A stretch of 48,808 nt of DNA, from positions 1 through 48,808 of the forward strand of contig NTJZ01000017.1 of assembly GCA_002457215.1 (NCBI GenBank), written 5' to 3'. The notes below the pieces were generated by a model. That model was not told the DNA's origin and did no database searches. It saw nothing but the letters and a program-made list of their open reading frames with translations. Positions 16,132-26,554 of this stretch are shown here, piece after piece; positions within the stretch are counted from its first letter, which is position 1, and each line of letters opens with the position of its first letter. This stretch comes from OM182 bacterium MED-G28 (lineage in GTDB: Bacteria; Pseudomonadota; Gammaproteobacteria; Pseudomonadales; Pseudohongiellaceae). Position numbers and translations under genes: made by a program.

Positions 16132-16779
16132 GTGAATCAACTAAGTAGGGCCCTCAGTTTTCTAGCGATCGTTTCCAGTATCGTTCTAACAATATCGAGT
16201 ACAACTGCGCAGGAAACTGCAACTCCTCCACTTGAGGTTCCTAGAATCGATAGAGTTCAAAAGCCATGGACTGCTGCTGAGGCTTCAATTCTCTCGCCAA
16301 GGGAGAGCAACGGCAGCGTTCTTGGTGTGTGGTCTACCTGCGCGAATGCGCCTGCACTTTGCAATGCCTGGTTAGAATTTACTGACTATTTGTTGCAGGA
16401 ATCTACCTTACCCATTCGCGATCGAGAATTATTAATTCTCAGAATTGGCTACTTAAATCAGGGCGCCTATGAATGGGCAGCGCACAGAGGGCTGGCATTA
16501 TCAGTAGGGATTAGTGAAGAAGAGCTTATAGGTATAGCGGAAGGGTCTTCTGCAGCAGGCTGGAGTGAGTGGGATGCAACTTTACTTCGTGCTGCTGAAG
16601 AGCTGCATGACAGTGCTCTTGTTTCCGATGCAACATGGAATGTTCTCGCAAAGCGCTATACTAAACGACAGATGATGGAGGCAGTGTTTACTGTAGGCCA
16701 ATACAATATGGTAGCTATGTATCTCAACAGCTTGGGAGTCCAGTTTGAAGAGGGGTGGATTGGCCCCCCAATACCATAA
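16132..16779 (+). CDS. Exported carboxymuconolactone decarboxylase-like (AhpD-fold) protein
   Basis: A 215-residue protein starting at GTG after a gtggaggtggg ribosome-binding region. A hydrophobic N-terminus ending TTAQ suggests export. The core fits the CMD/AhpD fold: LPIRDRELLILRIGYLN, then GAYEWAAHRGLALSVGISEEE, whose His is in the usual proton-relay position, and later a second helix pair. The CxxC pair of AhpD is absent, so a peroxidase role like AhpD is unlikely; decarboxylase or isomerase-like chemistry is possible. It sits 37 bases after the serine hydrolase gene and is probably co-transcribed. Confidence 0.85.
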   Translation: MNQLSRALSFLAIVSSIVLTISSTTAQETATPPLEVPRIDRVQKPWTAAEASILSPRESNGSVLGVWSTCANAPALCNAWLEFTDYLLQESTLPIRDRELLILRIGYLNQGAYEWAAHRGLALSVGISEEELIGIAEGSSAAGWSEWDATLLRAAEELHDSALVSDATWNVLAKRYTKRQMMEAVFTVGQYNMVAMYLNSLGVQFEEGWIGPPIP

Positions 16780-17005
16780 CCAAACTCTGAGCCGAGGAAG
16801 TGTCGCAGGTCGATCGGTATCTAGGCGTTTGTGATCATGGATCAATAAAGGCTAATGATTTTATAAGTATACTCATGATCGCTATAATTCTGAGAGAGGT
16901 TGGCAAATATTCCTAGAAACGGTTTGATCAGCTTAAGGTTGGTGCAGAATCTAAAAATAAATAGTTGTATGATCACTCCACGTAATTACTTAAGAGCAAT
17001 TAACT

Positions 17006-17596
17006 ATGAAAAATCTGATTAAAATGTTTGTCACTTCTATCTTCTTAACTATGTCGGTCATTTTTTCTTATGCGGCTAGCAATGACTGGGTAACGCTAAT
17101 CGATGGAACGGAGGGGATGGAAAATTTTAATATCGTTGGTGATGCTAATTGGCATACTGATGCGGCTTCGGTTCGGGCAACCGAAGGTAGTGGAGCCTCA
17201 TGGTTAGTAACAAAAGAAAGTTTTAGCGACTTTGTGATACGTGTTGAATTCTGGGCCAGTCATGATGCAAATAGCGGTATTTATATGCGTTGCGCAAATC
17301 CAGATCGTATAACTGATCGCGATTGCTATGAGGCGAATATTTTTGATCAACGACCTGATGCATCATTTGGTACTGGTGGCATTGTGCATGTAGCCCCAGT
17401 TGATGAGCCTCGTCCGACAGCTGGGGATAAATGGAATACTTATAAAATCACAATGAATGGTGATCATTTAGTCGTAGAACTTAATGGAAAAATTACTGCT
17501 GATGTAAGAGACAGCAAACTTTCTGCAGGGCCCATTGGGTTGCAATGGGGAAGAGGAGAACTGCGTTTTCGAAAAGTTGAAATAATGGAACTGTAA
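17006..17596 (+). CDS. Exported DUF1080 / 3-keto-disaccharide hydrolase family protein
   Basis: A 196-residue protein with a signal peptide (MKNLIKMFVTSIFLTM..., cleavage near SYAAS). The mature chain is a single LamG-like beta-sandwich of the DUF1080 type: WVTLIDGTEGMENF, then FSDFVIRVEFWASHDANSGIYMRC, CYEANIFDQ, WNTYKITMNGDHLVVELNGK and GPIGLQWGRGELRFRKVEI. DUF1080 proteins act on 3-keto-glycosides in several bacteria and often occur with secreted sugar oxidoreductases. It has its own bidirectional terminator downstream. Confidence 0.9.
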   Translation: MKNLIKMFVTSIFLTMSVIFSYAASNDWVTLIDGTEGMENFNIVGDANWHTDAASVRATEGSGASWLVTKESFSDFVIRVEFWASHDANSGIYMRCANPDRITDRDCYEANIFDQRPDASFGTGGIVHVAPVDEPRPTAGDKWNTYKITMNGDHLVVELNGKITADVRDSKLSAGPIGLQWGRGELRFRKVEIMEL

Positions 17597-17613
17597 TATA
17601 TTTCAGTTAAACC

Positions 17614-17649
17614 AAAAAAGGCCAGGATGTTTCCACACCTGGCCTTTTT
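17614..17649. terminator. Bidirectional terminator between convergent genes
   Basis: A 7-bp GC-rich stem, ggccagg (17620-17626) with cctggcc (17638-17644), is flanked by an A-tract (17614-17619) and a T-tract (17645-17649). It can therefore end transcripts from both the DUF1080 gene and the convergent VOC gene. Confidence 0.93.
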
Positions 17650-17671
17650 CTTTTACCAAAAGATTAATTGC

Positions 17672-18547
17672 CTAGTATTCGTCGTATCCCTCAGTAAACT
17701 CTATGCGCACACCACGTGGGTCTATGATGTAAGCAATATTCAAATCGATCGCAGGTATTTCTCTATAAGGTACCTGAAATTCGATGCCAGCAGCTTCTAG
17801 CTTGCGACAAAACTCCTCAAGTCCATCAATTTCGAAACCAATATGATCAATCGCCGAGCCTTGAGTGGCCTGCCGGCCTGGGCGTGATCCACCGAATGAC
17901 ATGTTCATTCCTGGCACGTTTGTGGTGGTTCCTATTGCTCCCCGTGGTCTGACTTCTAAATTAAATATGTCTGTGTACCAGGCAAGTAATTCTTCATGAC
18001 CTTCGAGGTTGAAATGAATGTGGTACCCAGTTACTTCTTGTTGCAAACCCTGGTCTTCTTGAAGTTCTACGCGTGCGCCATTAGGAAAATCTATGAATGC
18101 ATTTATTTGTCCTTCGGCACCAACAAATGTATCTCCAGTGAATCCATTGGGCTCACTACCGAGAGCCGCAGCCCACTGAGTAGTAGTGACTGGGAGACCA
18201 TCTGCTCTCCATTTGTCGAGGAATCTTTCCATGTTGCGTACTTTGAAACCAAAATGGTCCATGACAGTTTCACTTGAAGGCATGGAAGGATCACTGGGAG
18301 ATAAAGCGACAAGCGTGTTGTTGAGAACGATAGCAGTAAGCAAAGGTTCGCCTTGTGCGTTGCTACCCTTTCTAACTGTCCGGCCACCGAAATGATCTTC
18401 TAGAATTTGTATGTGTCGGTCCATATCTGACACGTTAAGGTGAACATGGCCGTAGGTCAGACCGTCTTCGTTGAAGCTAGCCAGCATCTGGCTATGAGCT
18501 GGGACCGAGAGCAAGCAAAGTAAAGTTATCACTGAGAAAATTCGCAT
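17672..18547 (-). CDS. Exported VOC-superfamily (glyoxalase/dioxygenase-like) protein
   Basis: A 291-residue protein with signal peptide MRIFSVITLLCLLSVPAHSQ. Two VOC modules follow, each of paired beta-alpha-beta-beta-beta units: the first from YGHVHLNVSDMDRHIQILEDHFGG, the second from GYHIHFNLEGHEELLAWYTDIF, ending in the typical DPRGVRIEFTEGYDE. Histidines and glutamates at the usual metal positions (HVHLN, HIHFN, IEFTE) suggest a metal site. Substrate unknown; export is unusual for this superfamily but common in this genome region. An aggagga-like ribosome-binding sequence precedes the ATG. Confidence 0.85.
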   Translation of the reverse strand: MRIFSVITLLCLLSVPAHSQMLASFNEDGLTYGHVHLNVSDMDRHIQILEDHFGGRTVRKGSNAQGEPLLTAIVLNNTLVALSPSDPSMPSSETVMDHFGFKVRNMERFLDKWRADGLPVTTTQWAAALGSEPNGFTGDTFVGAEGQINAFIDFPNGARVELQEDQGLQQEVTGYHIHFNLEGHEELLAWYTDIFNLEVRPRGAIGTTTNVPGMNMSFGGSRPGRQATQGSAIDHIGFEIDGLEEFCRKLEAAGIEFQVPYREIPAIDLNIAYIIDPRGVRIEFTEGYDEY

Positions 18548-18752
18548 AATATTCCTCCTTTATTATTAGTGTTATCCGCAATTGCCCTGAGCATAAAGCT
18601 ATTGGAGCCTGGAGTCTATTAAAGGGCATGGTGAAGCTGCAGTCAGGCCATTGTCGGCATAGCAAAAGCTCCGTAAACTCTGTCATTTCTGGAATCGTAA
18701 ATAAATTGTGTCAAACCAGCACAATCGCACACACAAGCGTTAAACACTACTC

Positions 18753-19916
18753 ATGGTCGCTTCGATGAAATCAAGAATTCAGGCTTTTCTTCTTACTTTG
18801 GTGCTCAATATCAGTGGAATTTCTATAGCTCAAGAGGCGCTCGAGCGAGTTAGCGTTCAACCTTTTGGCACGCTGCAAGATGGTAGAAATGTACAATTGT
18901 TTACACTGGTAAACGAACAGGGTATGTCAGTTAGGATTCTCGATTTGGGAGGAATTATCGTGGGTTTGACCGCGGCGGATTTTGATGGGAATTTCGTTGA
19001 TGTCACTACAGGGTTTGATAACCCACAGCCCTATGCTAATGGCGCAGGGTTTATGGGAGCGATTGTAGGAAGATTTGCAAACCGTATCGCTAATGGAAAA
19101 TTTTCACTCGATGGCACTCAATATTCCTTGGCACAAAACAATGGTGACAATGCCATTCACGGCGGGCTGGTTGGTTTTGATAAAAAGGTTTGGGAATCCG
19201 AATTCTTTTCTAACAGTAACGAAGCTCAATTAGTTTTAAAAACAGTGAGCGAAGATGGGGAAGAGGGCTACCCCGGCCGAGTTGAAGTCAGTGTCGTCTA
19301 CAAGCTGACGGATCAGAATCAACTATCCATCGACTACTACGCGACAACAGACAAGGCAACCGTAATCAATCTCACCAATCATGCTTACTTTAATTTGGAC
19401 GGCCATGATTCAGGCTCTATAAGCAATCATGAAATCATGATAAATGCTAATCGCTACACGCCGATAGACAATGAATCTATCCCCACTGGTGAGATTGCAG
19501 AAGTTGCAAATACCCCTTTGGATTTTCGAGCGGCAAAATTAATTGGGAAAGATATTGAATCATCTCACCAGCAAATTCAATTTGGCTCAGGGTTTGATCA
19601 CAATTTTATTATCAATCATGATGAACCTGGCCAGATGACGTTGGCAGCTTCAGTTTATTCATCAAAGTCAGGGCGAATCATGAATGTCTATACTGATCAG
19701 CCTGGTATTCAGTTCTACACGGGCAATTTTCTGAATGGTCAACTAGTAGGAAAAGCGGGAGCCGTCTATGGGCGTCGCAGCGCTTTTTGTCTGGAGACAC
19801 AACACTACCCTGACAGTCCCAACAAACCTGGATTTCCATCGACAATACTGCGTCCAGGGGATCAATATGAAACTCGCACGATTTTCGAATTTTCCTCTAG
19901 TTCAATCCAAGATTAG
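18753..19916 (+). CDS. Exported aldose 1-epimerase (mutarotase)
   Basis: A 387-residue galactose-mutarotase family enzyme that interconverts alpha and beta anomers of aldoses. Catalytic residues are visible: His136 in GDNAIHGG, His210 in NLTNHAYFNLDGH, and the base Glu348 in FCLETQHYPDSPN. FMGAIVGRFANRIANGKF is the classical substrate-site block. A signal peptide (hydrophobic segment ending SIAQ) places it in the periplasm. The ATG at 18753 or a second Met four codons later could be the start. The neighbours DUF1080 and PSCyt/DUF1501 suggest extracytoplasmic sugar metabolism. Confidence 0.95.
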   Translation: MVASMKSRIQAFLLTLVLNISGISIAQEALERVSVQPFGTLQDGRNVQLFTLVNEQGMSVRILDLGGIIVGLTAADFDGNFVDVTTGFDNPQPYANGAGFMGAIVGRFANRIANGKFSLDGTQYSLAQNNGDNAIHGGLVGFDKKVWESEFFSNSNEAQLVLKTVSEDGEEGYPGRVEVSVVYKLTDQNQLSIDYYATTDKATVINLTNHAYFNLDGHDSGSISNHEIMINANRYTPIDNESIPTGEIAEVANTPLDFRAAKLIGKDIESSHQQIQFGSGFDHNFIINHDEPGQMTLAASVYSSKSGRIMNVYTDQPGIQFYTGNFLNGQLVGKAGAVYGRRSAFCLETQHYPDSPNKPGFPSTILRPGDQYETRTIFEFSSSSIQD

Positions 19917-20098
19917 CCGTACCTAAACTCTCGATTTCATTAGATTTTTGAACGTATTGCTCTTAATATACTTGTTGATCAAAACGGGGGACCCGGGCTA
20001 CTTCCAAGACGGAATGGATGGGGGAGCCCTAAGAATCGCAGCGCAGTATTTTTTGATGCGCTTATTCTAATAATTAGAACAATACGAAGGAGCACCTC

Positions 20099-23000
20099 TT
20101 GACCATGAAATCAGGGAATTTGCTCAAGATTATTTCTACCCTAGCAGCAGTGCTTCTTTCTTCGAATAGCGCAGCGCAAGCTACTGATTCGTTAAGCTAT
20201 ACAGAGGACATTCTTCCTCTCTTTTCCACTACTTGCCTAGATTGTCACGGTCCTGATGAGACTCGACGCATGATGAATTTGCGTTTAGATACTCAGGATT
20301 TTTTGTCTAGTCATATCGTACCCGGCAATCCTAATGAAAGCTTAATATATCAACGCATTACTCACGGTGATGCCGTAAGAAAGATGCCTCCGGTTTCCAG
20401 TGGCCGATCACTTACAGATGATCAGATCGAAACAGTTCGTTCCTGGATTATTAGCGGGGCCGAGTGGGGAGTGGACCTTAGCGCTGCCGAGCAAGCGGAT
20501 CTGTTGTTGGTTGCAGAACGTCAAATAAATTTCACCAGAGAAGTACGTCCGATTCTCTCTCGCAATTGTTTTCAATGTCATGGTCCTGACGACCAGAATA
20601 GGCAAATGGGATTGCGTTTGGATAGTCCGGAAGGTTTTTCTGGAGCACGAGGTGCTTTTGGTGGTCCGGTAGTGCTTCCGGGTAATGCTCAAGATAGCCT
20701 GTTGTTTCAACGTATTTCAGCTTCAGCTGAAAACATTCGAATGCCAAGAGACAGAGAGGCCCTAACTGAAGATGAAATCGAAACTTTAAGGTTATGGATC
20801 AATCAAGGAGCGCAGTGGGAAAGTCACTGGGCTTTTGTTCCACCTGAAAAACCAAACGTTCCAGCAGCCAGTGATGAAAGTTGGCCAATAAATTCAATAG
20901 ATAATTTCGTACTTCGGCTTCTTGATGAAGAAGGTTTAAGTCCTTCGCAAGAAGCGGACAAAGCTACACTTATCAGAAGAGTGACCCTGGACCTTACTGG
21001 TATTCCTCCTACCCTCGAGGAGGTGAATGAATTTTTGGCAGACAATTCACCTAATGCTTATGAAAAAGTTGTAGACCGTCTATTGCAATCACCACGTTTT
21101 GGTGAACGTATGGCAGTTGAGTGGTTAGATGCAGCTCGCTACGCAGATACAAATGGCTACCAAACTGATGGTGAGCGCTCGATGTGGCGCTGGCGTGATT
21201 GGGTCATTAATGCCTATAACGATAACCTCCCTTTTGATCAATTTACTGTAGAACAGCTTGCTGGAGATATGCTGCCTAATGCGACTCTTGATCAACGTAT
21301 TGCTACTGCCTTTAATCGCAATCACAGTTTGAGTGCCGAGGGTGGCATTGTTCCGGAGGAATTTCTTGTCGAGTATGCCGTCGATCGTGTCGCTACGACT
21401 TCAACAGTTTGGCTTGGATTAACTTTCGCCTGTGCCCGTTGTCATGATCATAAATTTGATCCTCTACAGCAAAGAGAGTTTTATGAATTTTCTGCGTTTT
21501 TTAATAATATCGATGAACGCGGCAAGGGATTTAAATACGTTAACTCACCCCCTTTTATTGCAGCTCCCACCCGTGATCAGCAGTCTGAGCTGAAAGAATT
21601 AGAGGAAAGATTAGCTAAGGCGAGACTAGCTTTTGCAGATTTGGAGAATACGATTAATGCAGAACAAGAGCAGTGGGAGGATTCTGTTGTTGGTTCTAGT
21701 GACATTGATGCGGAAGTTGATTGGAATGTAAAAGAAGGGCTGTTAGTCCATCATGCTTTAGATGGAGATATTTCTGGAATTCAAGTTGGACAAATTGTCG
21801 AGGCGACACTTGAGAATGGCCTCCCGCATTTTGTTGATGGGCGCATTGGAGCTGCAGCTAGTTTTGATGGGGATAGATTCATCACTGCTGGCAACTCCCC
21901 AAATTTGGGTTATGAGAATGAATTTACTCTGTCTGCTTGGGTGTATCCAACTGCTGACACTGGTGTAATTTTCTCCCGTGCTAGTGAAGGGGACCAGGGG
22001 GAAGTTGGTTGGGGACTTTATCTTGAGAACGGGAAAATCCGATTAAATCTATCAACGCGAACACTTGATGATGGAGTTGCCGCTGAAACTATTCAATCGA
22101 TTCAACTTAATCGCTGGCAACATATCACTGCGACTTATGATGGTTCGAAGACGCCTGAGGGTATGCGGATTTATGTGAATGGAGAGTCACTCGAATTGGA
22201 AGGGTTGTTGGACCTTGTAGGAAATCGATTGCCTCAGCGCTACCCTCTACGTATCGGTGCAAGCGGCTCTTCGAAGCCTAATTTCCGGGGTAATCTAGAT
22301 GATATCCGCATCTATGGCAGAGTATTGCCCTCAGAAGATGTGGCAGTTGTGGCGACTGCCGAAACCATTACCGAAATTGCAGGTATGGATTCGAATAGCC
22401 GAAGCCCGGCGCAGTCTGACAAGCTACGCTTAAGTTTTCTTAATCAATATGCCTCGCCAGAAATCCGCGTTTCTTATTCAAGGGTACAAGATCTAGAGAA
22501 TGAGCGAGAAGCGCTTCGGGAGAGCTTTCCCACAGTTATGGTTATGGAGGAAATGACACCCCGGCGTCCTACTTACCGGTTAAATCGAGGTGTTTATGAT
22601 AATCCAGGTGAGGAAGTATTTCCCAATACCCCCTCTATTCTGCCACCGTTGCCAGCCGGTGATAAAAACCGATTAACTTTTGCTAATTGGTTGGTAGATG
22701 TTGAGAACCCTCTGATGAGTCGGGTTACAGTTAATCGTTTTTGGCAAATGTACTTTGGTACGGGAATAGTCAAGACTGCTGATAATTTTGGATCACAGGG
22801 TGAATATCCATCTCACCCAGAGATGCTTGATTGGCTAGCTACCAATTTTGTTGATTCTGGTTGGGATATTAAGGAAATGCAGCGCTTAATAGTGACAAGT
22901 GCTACCTATCGACAGTCATCCGTAGCCTCTCCGGAGATGATAGAAAGAGATCCAGAAAACCGCTTGTTAGCTCGTGCTACTCGAATGCGTTTACCTGCGC

Positions 23001-23605
23001 AAATGATTAGAGACCAGGCTCTCGCTATATCAGGTCTACTAACCGAAAAAATTGGAGGCCCTTCAGTGGGTCCGTATCAGCCAGCCGGGTTGTGGGATGA
23101 CATCGTAGAGCGTGGTCAGGAATACCAGCAATCAACCGGTGAAGATTTGTATCGTCGCAGCCTTTATACCTTTTGGAAACGGACCCGCCCAGCGCCTGCA
23201 ATGATTACGTTTGATTCTTCTACTCGTGAGACTCACATTGTTGCGCCCACGCGAACCAATACGCCACTTCAAGCGCTGAACCTGATGAATGACGTTACTT
23301 ATACCGAAGCTGCGAGGGCATTGGCGCAAAGGGTTATGCAGCAAGGTCTTAACGTAGATGACAATCTGACTACCATGTATCGAATCGCGACTGCTCGCGA
23401 ACCTCAAGCAAGAGTGCATAGTGTTCTGGCGGGCGCTTTTGAAGAGCATCTCCAAGAATACAGATCTAATAGAGCTTCCGCATTGCAGTTAGTAAGCGAA
23501 GGGGAATCTGAACGTGACGAAACTCTTGATATTGTGGAACTTGCTGCCTATCAAATGGTTGCTAGTTTAATCTTAAATTTGGATGGAACTATCACTAGGG
23601 ATTAA
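20099..23605 (+). CDS. Multi-heme PSCyt1 - DUF1549 - LamG - DUF1553 protein
   Basis: A 1168-residue exported protein with the architecture best known from planctomycetes. After the signal peptide there are two cytochrome-like PSCyt1 units with heme motifs CLDCH (46-50) and CFQCH (157-161). Each is followed by R.MGLRLD-type sequence and a proline-rich KMPP or RMPR loop. DUF1549 follows (about 245-480) with a third motif CARCHDH (445-451). A LamG/concanavalin-like domain (about 560-750) and DUF1553 (about 850-1150, [23 protein letters not shown]) complete it. The protein probably moves electrons to or from carbohydrate-type substrates at the cell surface; the reaction is unknown. TTG at 20099 has aaggag six bases upstream; ATG at 20105 is the alternative. 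It is followed by its usual DUF1501 partner after four bases. Confidence 0.93.
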   Translation: MTMKSGNLLKIISTLAAVLLSSNSAAQATDSLSYTEDILPLFSTTCLDCHGPDETRRMMNLRLDTQDFLSSHIVPGNPNESLIYQRITHGDAVRKMPPVSSGRSLTDDQIETVRSWIISGAEWGVDLSAAEQADLLLVAERQINFTREVRPILSRNCFQCHGPDDQNRQMGLRLDSPEGFSGARGAFGGPVVLPGNAQDSLLFQRISASAENIRMPRDREALTEDEIETLRLWINQGAQWESHWAFVPPEKPNVPAASDESWPINSIDNFVLRLLDEEGLSPSQEADKATLIRRVTLDLTGIPPTLEEVNEFLADNSPNAYEKVVDRLLQSPRFGERMAVEWLDAARYADTNGYQTDGERSMWRWRDWVINAYNDNLPFDQFTVEQLAGDMLPNATLDQRIATAFNRNHSLSAEGGIVPEEFLVEYAVDRVATTSTVWLGLTFACARCHDHKFDPLQQREFYEFSAFFNNIDERGKGFKYVNSPPFIAAPTRDQQSELKELEERLAKARLAFADLENTINAEQEQWEDSVVGSSDIDAEVDWNVKEGLLVHHALDGDISGIQVGQIVEATLENGLPHFVDGRIGAAASFDGDRFITAGNSPNLGYENEFTLSAWVYPTADTGVIFSRASEGDQGEVGWGLYLENGKIRLNLSTRTLDDGVAAETIQSIQLNRWQHITATYDGSKTPEGMRIYVNGESLELEGLLDLVGNRLPQRYPLRIGASGSSKPNFRGNLDDIRIYGRVLPSEDVAVVATAETITEIAGMDSNSRSPAQSDKLRLSFLNQYASPEIRVSYSRVQDLENEREALRESFPTVMVMEEMTPRRPTYRLNRGVYDNPGEEVFPNTPSILPPLPAGDKNRLTFANWLVDVENPLMSRVTVNRFWQMYFGTGIVKTADNFGSQGEYPSHPEMLDWLATNFVDSGWDIKEMQRLIVTSATYRQSSVASPEMIERDPENRLLARATRMRLPAQMIRDQALAISGLLTEKIGGPSVGPYQPAGLWDDIVERGQEYQQSTGEDLYRRSLYTFWKRTRPAPAMITFDSSTRETHIVAPTRTNTPLQALNLMNDVTYTEAARALAQRVMQQGLNVDDNLTTMYRIATAREPQARVHSVLAGAFEEHLQEYRSNRASALQLVSEGESERDETLDIVELAAYQMVASLILNLDGTITRD

Positions 23606-23609
23606 AGCA

Positions 23610-25061
23610 ATGAACCCAATTGATGAACTCAAACAACAATTGACCCGGCGAAGTTTCTTAGGTCTCTCAAGTACCTGCTTGGGTGCTGCTGCACTTAATT
23701 CACTATTGAGTAAAGATGCACTTGCGCAAACACCGCAAGCTTTTGGAGGCTTGCCAGGTTTACCTCACTTCGCACCCAAAGCGAAACGAGTGATCTATTT
23801 GTTCCAATCTGGAGGACCCTCTCAACACGAGCTATGGGATTACAAACCTAAACTTGCGCAGATGGTAGGTGATGATTTGCCACCCTCGGTTCGCGGTAAT
23901 CAGCGGGTTACAACCATGACGGCAGGACAGCTGAGTTTCCCAATTGTGCCTTCTATTTATAAATTCGATCAGCATGGAGAGTCAGGGGCTTGGGTGAGTG
24001 AGTTGATGCCCCACACAGCAAAAATTGTCGATGAATTAGCCTTTGTAAAATCTATGCATACCGATGCCATTAATCATGACCCTGGCATAACCTTTTTCCA
24101 AACCGGAGCACAACTAGCAGGACGCCCAAGCATTGGTGCTTGGTTAGATTATGGCCTTGGTAGTATGAATCAAGACTTACCTTCTTTTGTCGCCATGGTA
24201 TCTATTGGTTCTGGAAATGGCGGACAGCCCTTGTATGACCGCCTTTGGGGTAGCGGCTTTTTACCAACACAGCATCAAGGTGTGAAATTTCTTGCCAGTG
24301 GTGATCCTGTCCTTTATTTATCCAATCCGCCTGGAGTTCAAGTTAAAACGCGGCGCCGTTTCCTTGATGATCTGGCCAGTCTTAATGAATTGACTCAAGC
24401 GGAGTATGGAGATCCAGAAACAAACACTCGCATTTCGCAATATGAAATGGCTTACCGCATGCAAACTTCCGTACCTGAACTGAATGACTTATCGACAGAA
24501 TCCCAAGAGACCTTGGACCGTTATGGCCCAGATGTAATGAGGCCAGGTTCTTTTGCGCGTAATTGTTTGTTAGCAAGGCGCCTCGCAGAGAGAGATGTGC
24601 GTTTTGTTCAGCTCTTTCATCGCGGTTGGGACCAGCATACACGCTTGCCAAGTGGCGTTCAAAATCAAGCGCGTGATGTTGATCAACCTCAGGCGGCGCT
24701 CGTGCAAGATTTGAAAGAACGAGGCTTGCTTGATGATACTTTAGTGGTCTGGGGAGGCGAATTTGGCAGAAGCGTATACTGCCAAGGAAAATTTACTGAG
24801 GAAGTTTATGGTAGAGACCATCATCCTCGTTGTTTCACCATGTGGATGGCTGGTGGTGGCGTTAAACCAGGCATCACTTATGGAGAGACCGATGATTTCT
24901 CTTACAATATTGTGAAAGACCCAGTTCACGTTCATGATCTCCATGCGACTGTCTTGCATTTGTTAGGATTAGATCACACTAAGCTTACGTTTCACTACCA
25001 AGGTAGGGACTTCCGGCTAACTGACGTGCATGGCAAGGTAATTGAGCCACTTATAGCATAA
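23610..25061 (+). CDS. Tat-exported DUF1501 protein (sulfatase-like fold)
   Basis: A 483-residue protein with a twin-arginine signal, [11 protein letters not shown], ending near DALAQ. The DUF1501 body is related to alkaline phosphatase/sulfatase folds. Visible blocks are [89 protein letters not shown] and [17 protein letters not shown]; their His/Asp residues are candidate metal ligands. The frame runs back to ATG 23583 inside the previous gene, but ATG 23610 just after that stop puts the Tat motif at the right distance. It forms a two-gene unit with the PSCyt/DUF1553 protein, as in planctomycetes and verrucomicrobia. Function uncharacterised. Confidence 0.93.
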   Translation: MNPIDELKQQLTRRSFLGLSSTCLGAAALNSLLSKDALAQTPQAFGGLPGLPHFAPKAKRVIYLFQSGGPSQHELWDYKPKLAQMVGDDLPPSVRGNQRVTTMTAGQLSFPIVPSIYKFDQHGESGAWVSELMPHTAKIVDELAFVKSMHTDAINHDPGITFFQTGAQLAGRPSIGAWLDYGLGSMNQDLPSFVAMVSIGSGNGGQPLYDRLWGSGFLPTQHQGVKFLASGDPVLYLSNPPGVQVKTRRRFLDDLASLNELTQAEYGDPETNTRISQYEMAYRMQTSVPELNDLSTESQETLDRYGPDVMRPGSFARNCLLARRLAERDVRFVQLFHRGWDQHTRLPSGVQNQARDVDQPQAALVQDLKERGLLDDTLVVWGGEFGRSVYCQGKFTEEVYGRDHHPRCFTMWMAGGGVKPGITYGETDDFSYNIVKDPVHVHDLHATVLHLLGLDHTKLTFHYQGRDFRLTDVHGKVIEPLIA

Positions 25062-25070
25062 TTACACTCC

Positions 25071-25111
25071 TTAGCGCCGTGATGAATGGTGAGAGGTATG
25101 AATGAATCGAT
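25071..25111 (-). pseudogene. Short remnant of an M14 deacylase gene (internal segment)
   Basis: These 41 bases match 26283-26323 of the intact M14 gene on the same strand at 36 of 41 positions. On the minus strand they read IDSFIPLTIHHGAK, against IDSFIPITVHHGAN at residues 60-73 of the intact protein. The match stops abruptly on both sides, so it is a fragment, not a gene. Its 5' continuation appears to be the second remnant at 27834-27968. Confidence 0.72.
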
Positions 25112-25117
25112 GAGCCG

Positions 25118-25291
25118 GGATGCATTTACAAAATTAGTACTGACGGAACTATTCTTGGTTGGCTTGGCAAGTCAGGGCGCCGTGATGGTCAATTTAATTG
25201 GGTTCACGGACTAGATTGTTCTCAAGAAGATATTTTGTATGTGGCGGACATGAACAACTGGCGTATGCAAAAGTTGGTTCTTAATCCTTAA
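25118..25291 (+). pseudogene. C-terminal remnant of an NHL-repeat beta-propeller gene
   Basis: The plus-strand frame encodes 57 residues to a stop at 25289, with typical last-blade NHL sequence: GCIYKISTDGTILGWLGKSG, then GQFNWVHGLD and ILYVADMNNWRMQKLVLNP. There is no start codon or signal, and the frame is closed by a stop at 25103 just upstream, where the M14 remnant abuts. It is therefore the truncated tail of a six-bladed propeller protein of a kind usually over 300 residues. A weak terminator still follows it. Confidence 0.78.
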
Positions 25292-25307
25292 GGGATTTAA
25301 TACAACT

Positions 25308-25336
25308 CCCTCAAGATGGAGTCCCTGAGGGGTTTT
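25308..25336 (+). terminator. Weak terminator behind the NHL remnant
   Basis: A 6-bp stem, ccctca (25308-25313) with tgaggg (25326-25331), is followed by g and tttt (25333-25336). The loop is long and the T-run short, so efficiency would be low. It is probably the original terminator of the lost NHL gene. Confidence 0.4.
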
Positions 25337-25399
25337 GCTCTTATGCAGCCCAATAGAACGTAGATGTGCACCGCATAAAACTGTCTGACTCAGTTGAAC

Positions 25400-26500
25400 T
25401 TATTCATCAGAGTAGGCAGGTAACCGGCCGATCACTACAACATTGTCGCCCTTATTCACAGGTGGTGTGCCAAATAGGATGAGCAGCACTCCCGCGGATG
25501 GTGCGGAGATCGTTTCAAGTTCTTTTCCATGATAATCGGTGATCAATCCAAGACGTGTGCCAGCGGTAATGTAATCCCCGGCTTTTACCTTGGGGTCAGC
25601 GTAAAAAATACCATCATGGTTGCTGAAGACACGAGTTCGATCACTGATCACTAGGGGGTTAACTGGTAACTCTGGTCCACCAGTAATCATGTCGAGCTCG
25701 CGCATGATATTGAGCGCACCAACTGTAATAGGGTCGATATACTGATCATCGATACTACCGAGCTCACCAGACTCTATATCTATAGCCGGTATACCCAGAG
25801 TCACAGCTTGCGCGCTCGTATAGATTGCATCCTCTATTGAATCATAAGAACCAGCAAACTGAACGATGGTTTCCAGCCCAAAGGCAACAGCAAGCCTTCT
25901 AGATTCCTCCACGACCTTATTCCCTCCGGCTTCCGCATAATAAGCGCTGTAAGAGGGGCGGAGACTCTCGTTTGCATCACCGGAATGAATATCTACTAAA
26001 TAATCAGCGCGCATCATTACTTCATTTTTTAGAGTGAAGGCAATACGCTCAGTAATTGTGCCGTTAATATCGCCGGGGAAAGAACGATTCAAGTTTTTGA
26101 GGTCATTTGGTCCAAAATAAATAGTGCGACCGGTGAATGCAGGCATATTCGCAATATGGACAATGACCAGTGTCCCGCTCATCTGAGAGGGATCTATCAA
26201 TTCAGCCAGCTCTTGCATTGCGAGAATTGGGGAATACTCAGAGCCATGTATGCCCGCTATCAACGACAGAACTGGACCGGGATTAGCACCGTGATGAACG
26301 GTAATAGGTATGAACGAATCGATCCCATCGTCCCCATTCGGCACTTTCAGTTCGCCACGATATGTTTCACCAGCGGAAACAAATACGTCTCCTATTTCGA
26401 AAGCGGCGTTAGCATTGTTAGTTATCAATTCATCGTCTTGTGCCAGAACCTCAGCCACCAGAATAAATAACAACGCGGTAGTAATCGAAATATGTCTCAT
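25400..26500 (-). CDS. Exported M14-family deacylase (succinylglutamate desuccinylase/aspartoacylase type)
   Basis: A 366-residue zinc-dependent amidohydrolase of the AstE/AspA branch of M14. A signal peptide (to about residue 20, VLAQ) puts it in the periplasm. The zinc ligands His85 and Glu88 are in GIHGSEYSP. NRSFPGD holds the substrate Arg. The third ligand is the His in YLVDIHSGDANE. The C-terminal ~80 residues form the beta-rich extension seen in the family (GIFYADPKVKAGDYITAGTRLG). Likely substrates are N-acylated amino acids or similar small amides. The adjacent minus-strand acyltransferase ends 54 bases upstream of its ATG and may be co-transcribed. Two fragments of a second copy flank this gene pair. 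Confidence 0.9.
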   Translation of the reverse strand: MRHISITTALLFILVAEVLAQDDELITNNANAAFEIGDVFVSAGETYRGELKVPNGDDGIDSFIPITVHHGANPGPVLSLIAGIHGSEYSPILAMQELAELIDPSQMSGTLVIVHIANMPAFTGRTIYFGPNDLKNLNRSFPGDINGTITERIAFTLKNEVMMRADYLVDIHSGDANESLRPSYSAYYAEAGGNKVVEESRRLAVAFGLETIVQFAGSYDSIEDAIYTSAQAVTLGIPAIDIESGELGSIDDQYIDPITVGALNIMRELDMITGGPELPVNPLVISDRTRVFSNHDGIFYADPKVKAGDYITAGTRLGLITDYHGKELETISAPSAGVLLILFGTPPVNKGDNVVVIGRLPAYSDE

Positions 26501-26554
26501 AATCAGGTCCAGTAGTGCTTAAATCAAAATTTGTGGCGGGCAAACCTATTATGA

